64,000 nucleotides of DNA from Dechloromonas aromatica (nom. nud.). Its GTDB lineage: Bacteria > Pseudomonadota > Gammaproteobacteria > Burkholderiales > Rhodocyclaceae. The stretch covers positions 84,195 to 148,194 of the forward strand of contig JAFIHA010000025.1 in the NCBI GenBank assembly GCA_017848965.1, in the 5' to 3' direction. The notes under the pieces were generated by a model. That model saw nothing but the letters and a program-made list of their open reading frames with translations. It was not told the DNA's origin and did no database searches. Positions 37,378 through 49,814 of the stretch are shown in pieces. Each line of letters starts with the position of its first letter. Position 1 is the first letter of the stretch. The position numbers and the translations under genes are program-made.

Positions 37378-39420
37378 TCAGACGATCAGCGGCACGATCA
37401 GCAGCGCAACCAGGTTGATGATCTTGATCAGCGGGTTGACCGCCGGGCCGGCCGTATCCTTGTAGGGATCGCCGACCGTGTCGCCAGTGACCGCCGCCTT
37501 GTGCGCATCGGAACCCTTGCCGCCGAAGTGGCCGTCCTCGATGTACTTCTTGGCGTTATCCCAGGCACCGCCGCCGGTGGTCATCGAGATGGCGACGAAG
37601 AGGCCGGTGACGATGGTGCCAACGAGCAGACCGCCGAGCGCCTGCGGGCCAAGCAGCAGGCCGACGACGATCGGCACGGCGACCGGCAGGATCGACGGAA
37701 TCATCATTTCCTTGATCGCCGCAACGGTCAGCATATCGACCGCGCGGGAGTAGTCGGGCTTGGCCGTGCCTTCCATGATGCCGGCGATTTCCTTGAACTG
37801 ACGCCGCACTTCGACGACGACGGCGCCAGCCGAACGACCGACCGCCTCCATCGCCATCGCGCCGAACAGGTAGGGAATCAGGCCGCCGATGAAGAGGCCG
37901 ATGATCACCAGGTGGTTGGAAAGGTCGAAGGTGAATACCTGGCCGGTCGCCGCTTCCAGCGCATGCGTGTAGTCGGCGAACAGGACCAGCGCGGCAAGAC
38001 CGGCGGAACCGATGGCGTAGCCCTTGGTGACCGCCTTGGTGGTGTTGCCGACGGCGTCGAGCGGATCGGTGACATTGCGCACCTCGGGCGGCAGTTCGGC
38101 CATTTCGGCAATACCACCGGCGTTGTCGGTGATCGGGCCGTAGGCGTCCAGCGCGACGACGATACCGGCCATCGATAGCATCGAGGTGGCGGCGATCGCC
38201 AGCCCGTACAGACCACCGACCGAGTAGGCCGCCCAGATCGAGGCGCAGACGGAAAGCACCGGCAGCGCCGTCGCCTTCATCGAAACGCCGATGCCGGCGA
38301 TGATGTTGGTCGCGTGACCGGTCTGGCAGGCCGACGCGACATGCTTGACCGGCGCGTACTCCGTTCCGGTGTAGTACTCGGTGATCCAGACCATCGCCGC
38401 GGTCAGCACGAGGCCGATGACGGCGCAGGTGAACATGCTTGCCGTCGTCACCTGGACTGCCGTGTCACCGGCACCGATCAGCCACGAGGTCACCGGGTAG
38501 TAGAAGGCCAGGGCCAGCACGCCGGCAACGATCAGGCCTTTGTACAGCGCCCCCATGATCTTGCCGCCGTCCGTGGTCTTGACGAAGTAGCAGCCGACGA
38601 TCGAGGCGATGATCGACACCGCGCCCAAGGCCAACGGATAGAGAATCAGCGCGTCGCCGAGAACGGCCGAAGTCTTCAGCATCAGCGCACCGAGCACCAT
38701 GGTGGCGACGACGGTGACGACATAGGTTTCGAACAGGTCGGCGGCCATGCCGGCGCAGTCACCGACGTTGTCGCCGACGTTGTCGGCGATCACCGCCGGG
38801 TTGCGCGGATCGTCCTCGGGAATCCCGGCTTCCACCTTGCCGACGAGGTCGGCGCCGACGTCGGCGCCCTTGGTGAAGATGCCGCCGCCGAGACGGGCGA
38901 AGATCGAGATCAGCGACGAACCGAAGGCGAGACCGATCAGCGCGTGCAGCGCCGCATCCTGGCTCAGGCCGAAGGCCTGCATGCCGCCGTAGTAGCCGGC
39001 GATGCCGAACAGGCCCAGACCAACCACCAGCATGCCGGTGATCGCGCCGCCCTTGAAGGCCACGTCAAGCGCCGGCGCAATGCCCCCGCGTGCCGCTTCG
39101 GCGGTACGCACATTGGCGCGGACGGAAACGTTCATGCCGATGAAACCGGCGGCACCGGACAAGGTGGCGCCGATGACGAAACCGACCGCCGTCGGCATGC
39201 CGAGGAATATGGCGATCAGCACCGCCATCACCACGCCGACCATCGCAATGGTCTTGTACTGGCGGCTCAGATAAGCGGCCGCCCCTTCCTGGATCGCCTT
39301 GGCGATTTCCTGCATGCGCTCGTTCCCCGCCGGCAACGCAAGAATCGAACGACTGGACAACCAGCCGTAAATGACCGCCAACCCCGCACATAACAACGCC
39401 AACCACAATGCAGAAGACAT
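37378..39420 (-). CDS. hppA: Membrane-bound H+-translocating pyrophosphatase
   Basis: A 680-residue protein with about 16 helices. It couples pyrophosphate hydrolysis to proton (or sodium) export. The catalytic signatures [21 protein letters not shown] and the late [10 protein letters not shown] are present. [16 protein letters not shown] has lysine at the position that distinguishes K+-independent from K+-dependent enzymes (A in the latter), so this is probably a K+-independent proton pump. GGGAG lies 5 nt before the ATG at 39420; an upstream in-frame start is weaker. Its 5' leader is long. The soluble pyrophosphatase gene ppa is 2.6 kb away, so both PPi routes are encoded nearby. Confidence 0.96.
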   Translation of the reverse strand: MSSALWLALLCAGLAVIYGWLSSRSILALPAGNERMQEIAKAIQEGAAAYLSRQYKTIAMVGVVMAVLIAIFLGMPTAVGFVIGATLSGAAGFIGMNVSVRANVRTAEAARGGIAPALDVAFKGGAITGMLVVGLGLFGIAGYYGGMQAFGLSQDAALHALIGLAFGSSLISIFARLGGGIFTKGADVGADLVGKVEAGIPEDDPRNPAVIADNVGDNVGDCAGMAADLFETYVVTVVATMVLGALMLKTSAVLGDALILYPLALGAVSIIASIVGCYFVKTTDGGKIMGALYKGLIVAGVLALAFYYPVTSWLIGAGDTAVQVTTASMFTCAVIGLVLTAAMVWITEYYTGTEYAPVKHVASACQTGHATNIIAGIGVSMKATALPVLSVCASIWAAYSVGGLYGLAIAATSMLSMAGIVVALDAYGPITDNAGGIAEMAELPPEVRNVTDPLDAVGNTTKAVTKGYAIGSAGLAALVLFADYTHALEAATGQVFTFDLSNHLVIIGLFIGGLIPYLFGAMAMEAVGRSAGAVVVEVRRQFKEIAGIMEGTAKPDYSRAVDMLTVAAIKEMMIPSILPVAVPIVVGLLLGPQALGGLLVGTIVTGLFVAISMTTGGGAWDNAKKYIEDGHFGGKGSDAHKAAVTGDTVGDPYKDTAGPAVNPLIKIINLVALLIVPLIV

Positions 39421-39961
39421 TACTTCTCCCTCTCTTTTGACTGACAAAAATTGAACAGACTATTTCTCCGCAATACTTTCCGGACGGCAAGACACAGCCC
39501 GGACACGGATGCGCCTGGGCAGTTACCGGAAAAGGAGGAAAACGGGTGCTTGTCGGTCTGTGCCGAATCGGGTCTTGTCTGGAAAACCGCGCCGACCGCG
39601 ACAGCGCTTCCGGGTACCGCGTGGAAGGCTGGCCGCGTCGTCATACTCTGGCCCTTAGTTCAGGGACATGACACGGCCGGACATACCGACCCTGTCATCG
39701 CCACATGCCTCACGGCATGCCGGGAAGATTGGGGATAGGTGACGGCGGTTGCCGTCACATCTTCTCTCTACCTGAATGATGTACATGAAATCCCGCTTGC
39801 CACTGAATCGTTGGAGAATCCTGACTGACGGATGAGGGGAACCCCCTCAGGCGAAGGAAATTACCCGCTTTTGCCGGGTCGGTCAAACGATTTGCTCAGA
39901 CTTGGTGCAAATCGCTGGCAATGACATGAAAAACCGCCTGGCATGCACCACTCCGGAAACG
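39421..39961 (-). promoter_or_regulatory. Long structured region upstream of hppA, no gene seen
   Basis: These 541 bp hold no credible protein gene. On the minus strand several hairpins stand out: 8 bp perfect GTGACGGC/GCCGTCAC (39739-39758), CATGCC/GGCATG with a GTGA loop (39705-39720), and a nested ATGACA...TGTCAT element with an internal GG-CGG/CCG-CC stem and a flanking CAGGG/CCCTG (39661-39696). Farther up are GAGGGG/CCCCTC (39835-39849) and ACCCG/CGGGT (39864-39880). None is followed by a T run, so these are not terminators. It may be a regulatory leader or an RNA gene; I could not match a known riboswitch. Confidence 0.35.
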
Positions 39962-39987
39962 AAAACGGGACGGCTGACGCCGTCCCG
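39962..39987 (-). terminator. Rho-independent terminator after glnB
   Basis: CGGGACGGC (39966-39974) pairs with GCCGTCCCG (39979-39987); on the minus strand the stem is followed by TTTT (39962-39965). It lies 29 bp past the glnB stop and ends the ppa-nadE-glnB transcript. Confidence 0.9.
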
Positions 39988-40016
39988 CTCGCTCCACCGC
40001 GCCTGGTGGCCGGTGA

Positions 40017-42003
<1,987 letters not shown>

Positions 42004-42004
42004 C

Positions 42005-42553
42005 TTAGTAGTTCGGCTTGTCTTTCGCGTCGTTGTAACGCTGGATGCCGGTGGTGATTTCTTCGCGGGCGGCGTCGATGCCTTGCCAGCCGTTGACCTT
42101 GACCCACTTGCCCGGCTCCAGGTCCTTGTAGTGCTCGAAGAAGTGCGCGATCTGCTGACGCAGCAGTTCCGGCGTGTCTTCGTAGGTCTTGACGTCGTTG
42201 TACAGCGGGGTCAGCTTGGACACTGGCACGGCGAGCAGCTTGGCGTCTTCGCCGCCTTCGTCGGTCATCGACAACTGGCCGAGCGGACGGCAGCGGACGA
42301 CGACGCCCGGCGGCAGCGGGAAGGGGCTCATCACCAGCACGTCGACCGGGTCGCCGTCACCGGCGATGGTGTGCGGGATGTAGCCGTAGTTGCACGGGTA
42401 GTGCATCGACGTGGACATGAAGCGATCAACGAAGATGGCGCCGCTTTCCTTGTCGACTTCGTACTTGACCGGGTCGGAATGGGCGGTGATCTCGATGATG
42501 ACGTTGAAGTCGTCGGGGAGGGACTTGCCGGAGGGAACGTTGTTAAGAGCCAT
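42005..42553 (-). CDS. ppa: Inorganic pyrophosphatase, soluble family I
   Basis: A 182-residue cytosolic enzyme hydrolysing PPi. The metal-binding signature [10 protein letters not shown] with its aspartates, the [22 protein letters not shown] stretch and the [16 protein letters not shown]-terminus are canonical. It leads the ppa-nadE-glnB group. Confidence 0.96.
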   Translation of the reverse strand: MALNNVPSGKSLPDDFNVIIEITAHSDPVKYEVDKESGAIFVDRFMSTSMHYPCNYGYIPHTIAGDGDPVDVLVMSPFPLPPGVVVRCRPLGQLSMTDEGGEDAKLLAVPVSKLTPLYNDVKTYEDTPELLRQQIAHFFEHYKDLEPGKWVKVNGWQGIDAAREEITTGIQRYNDAKDKPNY

Positions 42554-42616
42554 TATTTTCTCTCTGCGTTGGGTTTGAAAAGAAACTTTGCGATTATAGC
42601 TTGCTGCGCCGCATGA

Positions 42617-43402
42617 TCATTGCCAGGCGGCGAGAAACTCGCGCCAGTGCGGCGCATCGATCTTCGCCAGTTGGCCCTTGATGAAAGCCTGTTCGGCCAT
42701 TTCCTCGTCGGCGGTAAATTCGCCGCGCATGCGCCGGAAACGGTTATAGACCAGGTAGGTATTGACCACGTCGGTCTCGCAGTAATCGCGGATATCGGCG
42801 GCCTGCCCGGCCTGCCAGGCGTCCCAGACCTTGCTGCCGTCCATGCCAAGCTTGCCGGGAAAGCCGAACAGCTTGGCCAGTTCGTCGAGCGGCGCGTTGG
42901 CGCGGCCGTTGTACATCGCCAGCAGATCCATCAGGTCGAGGTGACGGGTGTGGTAGCGGCTGATGTAGTTGTTCCACTTGAAGTCGCGCGAGTCGGCGTA
43001 ATCACCGTCGCCCATGTCCCAGTAGCGCGGTGCGGAAACGCCGTGCAGCATGCCGCGGTAGTGCAGCACCGGCAGGTCGAAGCCGCCGCCGTTCCAGGAG
43101 ACGATCTGCGGCGTGAATTTCTCGATGCCGTCAAAGAAGCGCTGGATGATCGCGCCTTCGTCAAGCTCCGGCTCGGCCAGCGACCACACGCGGAAACCGT
43201 CGAGCGTGCGCAGCACGCAGGAAATGGCGACGATGCGCTGCAGGTGCAGCGGCAGGAAGTCGCTGCCGTTCTTCGCCCGGCGCTGCTGGAAGGCGAGTTC
43301 GGCGACTTCGGCATCGGACAGTTCGCCCGGCAGCTCGTTGATCCGGCGCAGGCCGGCAACGTCGGGAATGGTTTCGATGTCGAAGACGAGGACCGGCTTC
43401 AT
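42617..43402 (-). CDS. Predicted 3'-5' exonuclease, PolB-exonuclease-like (DEDDy)
   Basis: A 261-residue protein of the DnaQ-like fold. The three exonuclease motifs are VFDIETIP (residues 5-12), SWNGGGFDLPVL and YCETDVVNTYLVY, the last with the Y-x3-D-type pattern. It is a stand-alone relative of the proofreading domain of B-family DNA polymerases. Its start overlaps the cysM stop as ATGA, so it is the last gene of the superoperon. Nucleic acid repair is inferred. Confidence 0.85.
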   Translation of the reverse strand: MKPVLVFDIETIPDVAGLRRINELPGELSDAEVAELAFQQRRAKNGSDFLPLHLQRIVAISCVLRTLDGFRVWSLAEPELDEGAIIQRFFDGIEKFTPQIVSWNGGGFDLPVLHYRGMLHGVSAPRYWDMGDGDYADSRDFKWNNYISRYHTRHLDLMDLLAMYNGRANAPLDELAKLFGFPGKLGMDGSKVWDAWQAGQAADIRDYCETDVVNTYLVYNRFRRMRGEFTADEEMAEQAFIKGQLAKIDAPHWREFLAAWQ

Positions 43403-44298
43403 GCGGGGAAGACGCCGGTCGACAGGTAGCGGTCGCCGCGGTCGCAGACGATCGAGACGATGGTCGCATTCTCGACCTGGGCGGCGATGCGCAGTGCCAC
43501 GGCAAGCGCGCCGCCGGACGAAATGCCGGCGAAGATGCCTTCCTCGACAGCAAGCCGCCGGGTCATCGCCTCGGCGTCGGCCTGGCTGACGTACTCGATG
43601 CGGTCGACGTTGGTCGGTGCGTAAATCTTCGGCAGGTAGGCTTCCGGCCATTTGCGGATACCGGGAATCTGGCTGCCCTCTTCCGGCTGGCAACCGACGA
43701 TGGTGATCGCCGGGTTCTTTTCCTTGAGGTAGCGGCTGGTACCCATGATGGTGCCGGTGGTGCCCATGCTGGAAACGAAATGGGTGATGCGCCCGCCGGT
43801 GTCGCGCCAGATTTCCGGGCCGGTGCCTTCGTAGTGGGCGACCGGATTGTCCGGGTTGGCGAACTGGTCGAGGATGATGCCCTTGCCTTCGTCGCGCATC
43901 CGTTCGGCGACGTCGCGGCACAGTTCCATGCCGCCGTCCTTGGGCGTCAGCACCAGTTCGGCGCCGTAGGCGCGCATGCTCTGGCGGCGCTCGACGCTCT
44001 GGTTCTCGGGCATCACCAGGATCATCTTGTAGCCCTTGATCGCCGCCGCCATCGCCAGCGCGATGCCGGTATTGCCGGACGTCGCCTCGATCAACGTGTC
44101 GCCCGGCTTGATGTCGCCGCGCGCTTCGGCGCGCTGGATCATCGACAGCGCCGGGCGGTCCTTGACCGAGCCGGCCGGGTTGTTGCCTTCGAGCTTGGCC
44201 AGGATGACATTGCCGCGGCGTTCGTTGTCGGCGCCGGGAATGCGCTGCAGGCGAACCAGCGGCGTGTTTCCGACAAAATCCTGCAGGGTTTTATACAT
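43399..44298 (-). CDS. cysM: Cysteine synthase B
   Basis: A 299-residue PLP enzyme making cysteine (or S-sulfocysteine) from O-acetylserine. The PLP lysine is K46 in [20 protein letters not shown] and [11 protein letters not shown] bind the cofactor phosphate. [23 protein letters not shown] is typical of CysM, not CysK. It overlaps hldD by 8 nt at its start and the exonuclease by 4 nt at its end. Confidence 0.95.
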   Translation of the reverse strand: MYKTLQDFVGNTPLVRLQRIPGADNERRGNVILAKLEGNNPAGSVKDRPALSMIQRAEARGDIKPGDTLIEATSGNTGIALAMAAAIKGYKMILVMPENQSVERRQSMRAYGAELVLTPKDGGMELCRDVAERMRDEGKGIILDQFANPDNPVAHYEGTGPEIWRDTGGRITHFVSSMGTTGTIMGTSRYLKEKNPAITIVGCQPEEGSQIPGIRKWPEAYLPKIYAPTNVDRIEYVSQADAEAMTRRLAVEEGIFAGISSGGALAVALRIAAQVENATIVSIVCDRGDRYLSTGVFPA

Positions 44299-45289
44299 GG
44301 GCGTGCAACCAGTCGATGTATTGGGAAACGCCCTCCTCGACCGTCGCCATCGGCGCGTCGTAGCCGGCTTCGCGCAGTTTCGTCAGATCGGCCTGCGTGA
44401 ACGCCTGGTACTTGCCCTTGAGCGCTTCGGGGAAGGCGACGTATTCGAGCAAGCCCTGTGCCCGCAGATCGTCCAGACCGAGCGCGGCTTCGCCCCGGGC
44501 CTTGCGGCAGCCGTTGGCCGCCGCCACCGCGACGTCGTTGAAGCTCTGCGCCCGCCCCGAACCGAGGTTGAAGATGCCGGACTTTTCCGGATGGTCAAGG
44601 AAGAACAGATTGACCTTGGCGACGTCGCCGACGAAGACGAAATCGCGCATCTGGCCGCCGTTCTCGTAGCCATGCGAGCCCTCGAACAGCTTGACCTTGC
44701 CGTCAGCGCGGAACTGGTTGAAGTTGTGGAAGGCGACCGAGGCCATGCGCCCCTTGTGGTTCTCGCGCGGCCCGTACACGTTGAAGTAGCGGAAACCGAC
44801 GATCTGCGACGACGGTTGCTGCGCCAGGCGCTGGCGAACAACCTGGTCGAACAGGAACTTGGAGTAGCCATAGACGTTGAGCGGCCCCTCGAATTCGCGT
44901 TCTTCGCGGAAGACGCTGGAAGCACCATAGGTCGCCGCCGACGAGGCGTAGAGGAACTGGACGTCCTGGTCTAGGCACCAGTCGAGCAGGATGCTGGAGT
45001 AACGGAAGTTGTTCTCCATCATGTAGCGGCCGTCGGTCTCCATGGTGTCGGAGCAGGCGCCCTCATGGAAGATGGCTTCGACGTCGCCGTCGAAATGGCC
45101 GGCCTGGATGCGCTCGATGAAGTCCTGCTTGTCGATGTAATCGACAATCTCGCAGTCGACCAAGTTCTTGAACTTTTCCGCCTTGCTCAGGTTGTCGACG
45201 GCGATGATCTTGGTCACGCCGCGCTCGTTCAAAGCCTTGACGATGTTGGAACCGATAAACCCGGCCGCACCGGTGACAATGGTTTTCAT
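44291..45289 (-). CDS. hldD: ADP-L-glycero-D-manno-heptose-6-epimerase
   Basis: A 332-residue short-chain epimerase making the heptose of the LPS inner core. Rossmann motif [11 protein letters not shown], the [11 protein letters not shown] strand, the catalytic YGYSKFLFD and the long [22 protein letters not shown] insertion are the RfaD signature. AAGGAG precedes the ATG. It follows the heptose kinase gene by 9 bp. Confidence 0.97.
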   Translation of the reverse strand: MKTIVTGAAGFIGSNIVKALNERGVTKIIAVDNLSKAEKFKNLVDCEIVDYIDKQDFIERIQAGHFDGDVEAIFHEGACSDTMETDGRYMMENNFRYSSILLDWCLDQDVQFLYASSAATYGASSVFREEREFEGPLNVYGYSKFLFDQVVRQRLAQQPSSQIVGFRYFNVYGPRENHKGRMASVAFHNFNQFRADGKVKLFEGSHGYENGGQMRDFVFVGDVAKVNLFFLDHPEKSGIFNLGSGRAQSFNDVAVAAANGCRKARGEAALGLDDLRAQGLLEYVAFPEALKGKYQAFTQADLTKLREAGYDAPMATVEEGVSQYIDWLHAHV

Positions 45290-45298
45290 CTCTTCTCC

Positions 45299-46225
45299 TT
45301 ACAGGGCGCCCGCGATTTCGTCGCGGGTGACGACGGCAGTGCCGAGCTTGCCAACGACGATGCCGGCAGCGATGTTGGCGATGCGAATGGCTTCGGCCCA
45401 GTCGGCACCGGCAGCAATCATGACGGCGAGCGTGGCGATGACGGTATCGCCGGCCCCCGAAACGTCGAACACTTCGCGCGCCTGCGCCGCCTGGTGGAAA
45501 GTCTGGCCGTCGGCGAAAAGCGTCATGCCTTCCTCGCTGCGGGTGACCAGCAAGGCCTCAAGACCAAGTTCGCCGCGCAGCTTCTCGGCCTTGTCGAAGA
45601 GCATTTGCTCCGACGACCAGCGGCCGACGACATCGCGCAATTCGGAGCGGTTCGGGGTAATCACCGTGGCGCCAGCATATTTTTCCCACTCGTCACCTTT
45701 CGGATCGACCAGCACCGGCTTGGCGGCAAGGCGAGCGAGACGGATCATCTCGGTGATATGGGTCAGCCCACCCTTGCCGTAATCGGACAGGATGACGATG
45801 TCGCAGTCGGCGAGCCGGCGTTCGTACTCGGCGAGCTTGGCGTCGAGCACTTCGTGCGACGGTGCGGTTTCGAAATCGATGCGCAACAACTGCTGCTGGC
45901 GACCGATGACGCGCAGCTTGACCGTGGTGTCGATCTGACGATCGATCTTCAGATCGGCAGCGATCTCGCTCTCGGCGAGCAGACGGGAGAGTGCCCGACC
46001 AGCATCGTCGTCGCCAACCACCGAGAGCAGGGTCGTCCGCGCCCCAAGCGAAGCGGCGTTGCGGGCAACGTTGGCAGCACCGCCGAGGCGCTCTTCCATG
46101 CGCTCGACCTTGACCACCGGCACCGGCGCTTCCGGCGAAATCCGGCTGACCTCGCCGAACCAGTAGCGGTCCAGCATGACGTCGCCGACGACGAGCAGGC
46201 GCACCTGCGAGAGTTTTTCCAGCAT
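45299..46225 (-). CDS. rfaE1: D-glycero-beta-D-manno-heptose-7-phosphate kinase (separate RfaE domain I)
   Basis: A 308-residue PfkB-family kinase. VVGDVMLDRYWFGEVSRISPEAPVPV and GGAANVARNAASLG are HldE domain I motifs; FDVSGAGDTVIATL holds the catalytic aspartate. Unlike E. coli HldE, the nucleotidyltransferase half is missing, so the organism must carry it elsewhere, as is usual in betaproteobacteria. It lies between lapB and hldD. Confidence 0.95.
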   Translation of the reverse strand: MLEKLSQVRLLVVGDVMLDRYWFGEVSRISPEAPVPVVKVERMEERLGGAANVARNAASLGARTTLLSVVGDDDAGRALSRLLAESEIAADLKIDRQIDTTVKLRVIGRQQQLLRIDFETAPSHEVLDAKLAEYERRLADCDIVILSDYGKGGLTHITEMIRLARLAAKPVLVDPKGDEWEKYAGATVITPNRSELRDVVGRWSSEQMLFDKAEKLRGELGLEALLVTRSEEGMTLFADGQTFHQAAQAREVFDVSGAGDTVIATLAVMIAAGADWAEAIRIANIAAGIVVGKLGTAVVTRDEIAGAL

Positions 46226-46232
46226 CGAAGTC

Positions 46233-47405
46233 CTACAGGGATTGATCGAATTCCTCGCTGCGCCGCGGCGGGCTGGTCTCCCAGCCGCCGCAGGCCGGGC
46301 AGCGCCAGTAGAACTGACGCGCCTTGAAGCCGCAATTATTGCACCGATAGCGCGACAGGCGCCGGGTATAGCCCTGAACGATGCTCTTGCCCAGTTCCAG
46401 ATCGCTGCGCACTTCCGGCGACGCCAAGGGTAGACGTGCCGCCATCAGTCGCTCCAGCCCGACCAGCGTCGGGTTGCGCTGCAGTTCGGCGCGCACCAGG
46501 CGATAGGCCGCCTCGTTGCCCTCGTTTTCCAGCACCAGCTGGTACACGACTTCGAGCAGGTCGATCGACGGGTAATGTTCGAGATAGCCGCGCAGCAGCG
46601 CCACCCCGGCGTCGGAACGGGACAGCTTGCGGTAGGCGTCAAGCAGGCGCTGAGCGACCAGCGACAGGTAGGCGGGATCCTGCTGTTCGATCGCCTGCCA
46701 GGCGTCGATCGCTTCCACCGCCTTGCCCTCCTGGGCAAACAGGTCGCCGAGCAGGATGCTGGCGCGCACGCACTTGCGGTTTTCCTGGATCGCCACCTCG
46801 AGATACTGGCGCGCCGTATCGTGGCGCGACCGCATGATCTCGCCGGCGGCCAGCTCGCAATAGTATTCGGCGATTTCCTTGTGCGTCGCGACGTCGGGCA
46901 GTTCGCGGGCGATCTCGATCGCCTTCTGCCATTCCTTGCCGACCTGGTAGATCTCGAGCAGCGAGCGCTTGGCATCGGCCTCGCGGGCGGTACCCAGCAG
47001 CTTGTTGAAAATGTCTTCGGCGCGGTCGAGCAGGCCAGCCTTCAGGAAATCCTGACCGAGTTCGACCATCGCCTGCAAGCGATGCTTGTCCTCGACTTCC
47101 GGCAGCTCCAGCAGGTTCTGGTGCATGCGGATCGCCCGCTCGGTCTCGCCGCGCCGGCGAAACAGGTTGCCGAGCGCAAAATGCAGCTCGACGGTCTGCG
47201 AATCGACCTTGGCGACTTCGAGGAAGGAATCGATGGCCTTGTCCGGCTGCTCGTTGAGCAGGAAATTCAGGCCCTTGAAATAGGAACGCGGCAAGGCCCG
47301 CGATTCATGGACAACCTGCCGCATGTCCACACGGGCGGCAGCCCAGCCCATGGCGAAAAACACCGGGACCAGCAGGAGCTGCCAGTATTCGAACAGTTCA
47401 TTCAT
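46233..47405 (-). CDS. lapB: LPS assembly regulator LapB (YciM)
   Basis: A 390-residue inner-membrane-anchored protein: an N-terminal helix (LLLVPVFFAMGWAAARV), six or more TPR repeats, and a C-terminal rubredoxin-like zinc site CNNCG...CPACG. LapB directs FtsH-mediated degradation of LpxC and so balances LPS. Its ATG overlaps the lapA stop by 4 nt and it precedes heptose genes, all LPS-related. Confidence 0.95.
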   Translation of the reverse strand: MNELFEYWQLLLVPVFFAMGWAAARVDMRQVVHESRALPRSYFKGLNFLLNEQPDKAIDSFLEVAKVDSQTVELHFALGNLFRRRGETERAIRMHQNLLELPEVEDKHRLQAMVELGQDFLKAGLLDRAEDIFNKLLGTAREADAKRSLLEIYQVGKEWQKAIEIARELPDVATHKEIAEYYCELAAGEIMRSRHDTARQYLEVAIQENRKCVRASILLGDLFAQEGKAVEAIDAWQAIEQQDPAYLSLVAQRLLDAYRKLSRSDAGVALLRGYLEHYPSIDLLEVVYQLVLENEGNEAAYRLVRAELQRNPTLVGLERLMAARLPLASPEVRSDLELGKSIVQGYTRRLSRYRCNNCGFKARQFYWRCPACGGWETSPPRRSEEFDQSL

Positions 47406-47683
47406 TGTTGCAGCGGCAAATCCGGCAGCGGTGGCTGCTCGGCCTTGAGCAGGGCGCGTTTGAGACGGGCGATTTCGCGTCGCTGACGAAATATCGTGCC
47501 AACCAGGGAGAGCACACCAAGCAGGGCGCCACCACCGAAAAAGGCGAGCAGGACGATGACCAGCGGTGCCTGCCAGTAGTAATCGAGGGCCAGACTCAAG
47601 GTGACCGGTGCCGTGTTCTGGACGGCAAAGAGCACCAGGAAAGCGAAGATGATGAAACGCAGGAACCAGGTCAGGGCTGTCAT
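47402..47683 (-). CDS. lapA: LapA (DUF1049) inner-membrane protein
   Basis: A 93-residue protein with two membrane segments (LTWFLRFIIFAFLVLFAVQN and PLVIVLLAFFGGGALLGVLSLVG) and a basic coiled tail (RQRREIARLKRALLKAE). It partners LapB. Start is the ATG at 47683; a TTG at 47692 is in frame. Neither has a good ribosome site because a terminator hairpin lies immediately upstream, which is odd for a coupled gene. Confidence 0.88.
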   Translation of the reverse strand: MTALTWFLRFIIFAFLVLFAVQNTAPVTLSLALDYYWQAPLVIVLLAFFGGGALLGVLSLVGTIFRQRREIARLKRALLKAEQPPLPDLPLQQ

Positions 47684-47694
47684 GACATTCAATG

Positions 47695-47721
47695 AAAAGG
47701 GGCAGTGAAACTCACTGCCCC
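47695..47721 (-). terminator. Strong rho-independent terminator between ihfB and lapA
   Basis: GGGGCAGTGA (47699-47708) and TCACTGCCCC (47712-47721), 10 bp perfect stem, 3 nt loop, followed on the minus strand by TTTT (47695-47698). It ends the rpsA-ihfB transcript only 11 bp before the lapA ATG, splitting the superoperon. Confidence 0.92.
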
Positions 47722-47750
47722 GAATCTACCACATTGGGCCAAGCCCGGCT

Positions 47751-48035
47751 TCAGATCGACTGATCGACCCGCTCGCGCAGTTCCTTGCCGGCCTTGAAGT
47801 GGGGAACCCACTTCGCCGGCACGCTGACCTTGTCCCCGGATTTCGGGTTACGTCCAACGCGCGGCGGCCGGTAGTTGAGCGCGAAGCTGCCAAATCCGCG
47901 GATCTCGATGCGATCTCCGCGCACCAGCGCTTCGGACATCGCATCGAGAATCATCTTGACTGCGAAATCGGCATCCTTCGCCACCAACTGGGGAAAACGC
48001 TCCGCCAGCCGGACGATGAGCTCGGATTTGGTCAT
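47751..48035 (-). CDS. ihfB: Integration host factor beta subunit
   Basis: A 94-residue HU/IHF-fold DNA-bending protein: [23 protein letters not shown], then [51 protein letters not shown], with the intercalating proline in the RNPKSG arm. Forms IHF with the alpha subunit. It sits directly after rpsA, the conserved arrangement. Confidence 0.96.
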   Translation of the reverse strand: MTKSELIVRLAERFPQLVAKDADFAVKMILDAMSEALVRGDRIEIRGFGSFALNYRPPRVGRNPKSGDKVSVPAKWVPHFKAGKELRERVDQSI

Positions 48036-48046
48036 GTCGCAGCCTA

Positions 48047-49723
48047 TCAGCCTTGCTGGTTCAGCTTGGCCTTGAGCAGCGCACCCAGGTTGGTCGTACC
48101 GGTGGCAGCGGAAGTGTCGGCAGAGAACTTCTGCATCGCTTCGTGCTGTTCGGCTTGATCCTTAGCCTTGATCGACAGGTTGATGCCGCGGGTCTTGCGA
48201 TCGACGTTGATGATCATCGCTTCGATCTCGTCACCGACCTTCAGGTGTTGCGACAGGTCTTCGGTACGCTCGCGGGAGAACTCGGAAGCGCGCAGGTAGG
48301 CTTCGTTTTCGCCATCCAGGGTGACCACGGCGCCACGGGCATCGACCGTCTTGACGATACCGCGGACGATGCTGTTCTTCTCGTGCGTGGCGATGAAGTT
48401 GGCGTACGGATCACCGTCGAGCTGCTTGATGCCCAGGGAGATGCGTTCCTTCTCGACGTCGATGCCGAGAACCACGGCTTCAACTTCGTCACCCTTCTTG
48501 AAGTTGCGGATCGCTTCTTCGCCAGTCGCCGACCAGGACAGGTCGGACAGGTGAACCAGACCGTCGATGCCACCGGGCAGGCCGATGAAGATGCCGAAGT
48601 CGGTGATCGACTTGATGGCGCCCTTCACCTTGTCGCCCTTCTTGTGGTTCATCGCGAACTCGTCCCACGGATTCGCCTGGCACTGCTTCATACCCAGGGA
48701 GATGCGGCGGCGCTCTTCGTCGATCTCGAGGATCATAACTTCGACTTCGTCGCCCAGCGAGACAACCTTGGACGGATGGACGTTCTTGTTGGTCCAGTCC
48801 ATTTCGGAGACGTGCACCAGGCCTTCGATGCCTTGTTCGATCTCGACGAAAGCACCGTAGTCGGTCAGATTGGTGACCTTGCCGAAGAGGCGGGTGCCGG
48901 CCGGGTAACGGCGGGCGATGCCGACCCACGGATCGTCGCCGAGCTGCTTCATGCCCAGCGAGACGCGGTTCTTCTCGGCGTCGAACTTGAGGATCTTGGC
49001 GGTAACTTCGTCACCGACATTGAGCACTTCGCTCGGGTGACGGACACGGCGCCAGGCCAGGTCGGTGATGTGCAGCAGGCCATCGATGCCGCCCAGGTCG
49101 ACGAATGCGCCGTAGTCGGTGATGTTCTTGACGATACCCTTGACGGTGGCACCTTCCTTGAGGTTTTCCATCAGCTTTTCGCGATCCTTGTCGGCGGTCG
49201 CTTCGAGGACGGCACGGCGGGACAGGACGACGTTGTTGCGCTTGCGGTCAAGCTTGATGACCTTGAACTCCATGGTCTTGCCTTCGTACGGCGTGGTGTC
49301 CTTGACCGGACGCATGTCGACCAGCGAGCCCGGAAGGAAGGCACGGACGCCGTTGGACATGACGGTGAGACCACCCTTGACCTTGCCGGTGATGGTGCCG
49401 GAAACCAGGGCACCGTCGTTGAGGGCTTGCTCGAGGAAGTTCCAGGAGGCGATGCGCTTGGCGCGATCGCGGGACAGACGGGTCGAACCATAGCCGTCTT
49501 CCAGCATTTCGATGGCGACCTGGACGAAATCGCCGACGGCGACTTCAACTTCACCCTGGTCGTTGAGGAATTCTTCTACGGGAACGTAGGATTCGGATTT
49601 CAGGCCGGCATTGACCACGACGAAATTGTGATCGATGAGCACCACTTCTGCAGTGATGACTTCGCCTTGACGCATTTCCTGGCGAGCCAGGGATTCTTCA
49701 AAAAGTTGAGCAAAAGATTCCAT
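48047..49723 (-). CDS. rpsA: 30S ribosomal protein S1
   Basis: A 558-residue protein with six S1/OB domains, e.g. [33 protein letters not shown] and the series [28 protein letters not shown]. It binds mRNA and unfolds structured initiation regions. ATG at 49723 ([12 protein letters not shown]) is the family start; the upstream in-frame extension to 49810 is rejected as it covers the spacer after cmk. Confidence 0.98.
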   Translation of the reverse strand: MESFAQLFEESLARQEMRQGEVITAEVVLIDHNFVVVNAGLKSESYVPVEEFLNDQGEVEVAVGDFVQVAIEMLEDGYGSTRLSRDRAKRIASWNFLEQALNDGALVSGTITGKVKGGLTVMSNGVRAFLPGSLVDMRPVKDTTPYEGKTMEFKVIKLDRKRNNVVLSRRAVLEATADKDREKLMENLKEGATVKGIVKNITDYGAFVDLGGIDGLLHITDLAWRRVRHPSEVLNVGDEVTAKILKFDAEKNRVSLGMKQLGDDPWVGIARRYPAGTRLFGKVTNLTDYGAFVEIEQGIEGLVHVSEMDWTNKNVHPSKVVSLGDEVEVMILEIDEERRRISLGMKQCQANPWDEFAMNHKKGDKVKGAIKSITDFGIFIGLPGGIDGLVHLSDLSWSATGEEAIRNFKKGDEVEAVVLGIDVEKERISLGIKQLDGDPYANFIATHEKNSIVRGIVKTVDARGAVVTLDGENEAYLRASEFSRERTEDLSQHLKVGDEIEAMIINVDRKTRGINLSIKAKDQAEQHEAMQKFSADTSAATGTTNLGALLKAKLNQQG

Positions 49724-49814
49724 TACGGAGCGAGTTCCTTGCCGCGAGCCAACCGGCCCACAGCGGGTTGAGGTGAAAAACAAGTCGTCGACCGGGATGG
49801 CCGGCAACACCGTG

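Noticed and set aside
39451-39738. 95-codon plus-strand frame upstream of hppA
   Set aside because: No ribosome site, no family resemblance, and it overlaps strong RNA hairpins.
39421-39961. Known riboswitch (TPP, cobalamin, c-di-GMP, Mg2+) before hppA
   Set aside because: None of the conserved core sequences of these classes was found on either strand; only unspecific hairpins remain.
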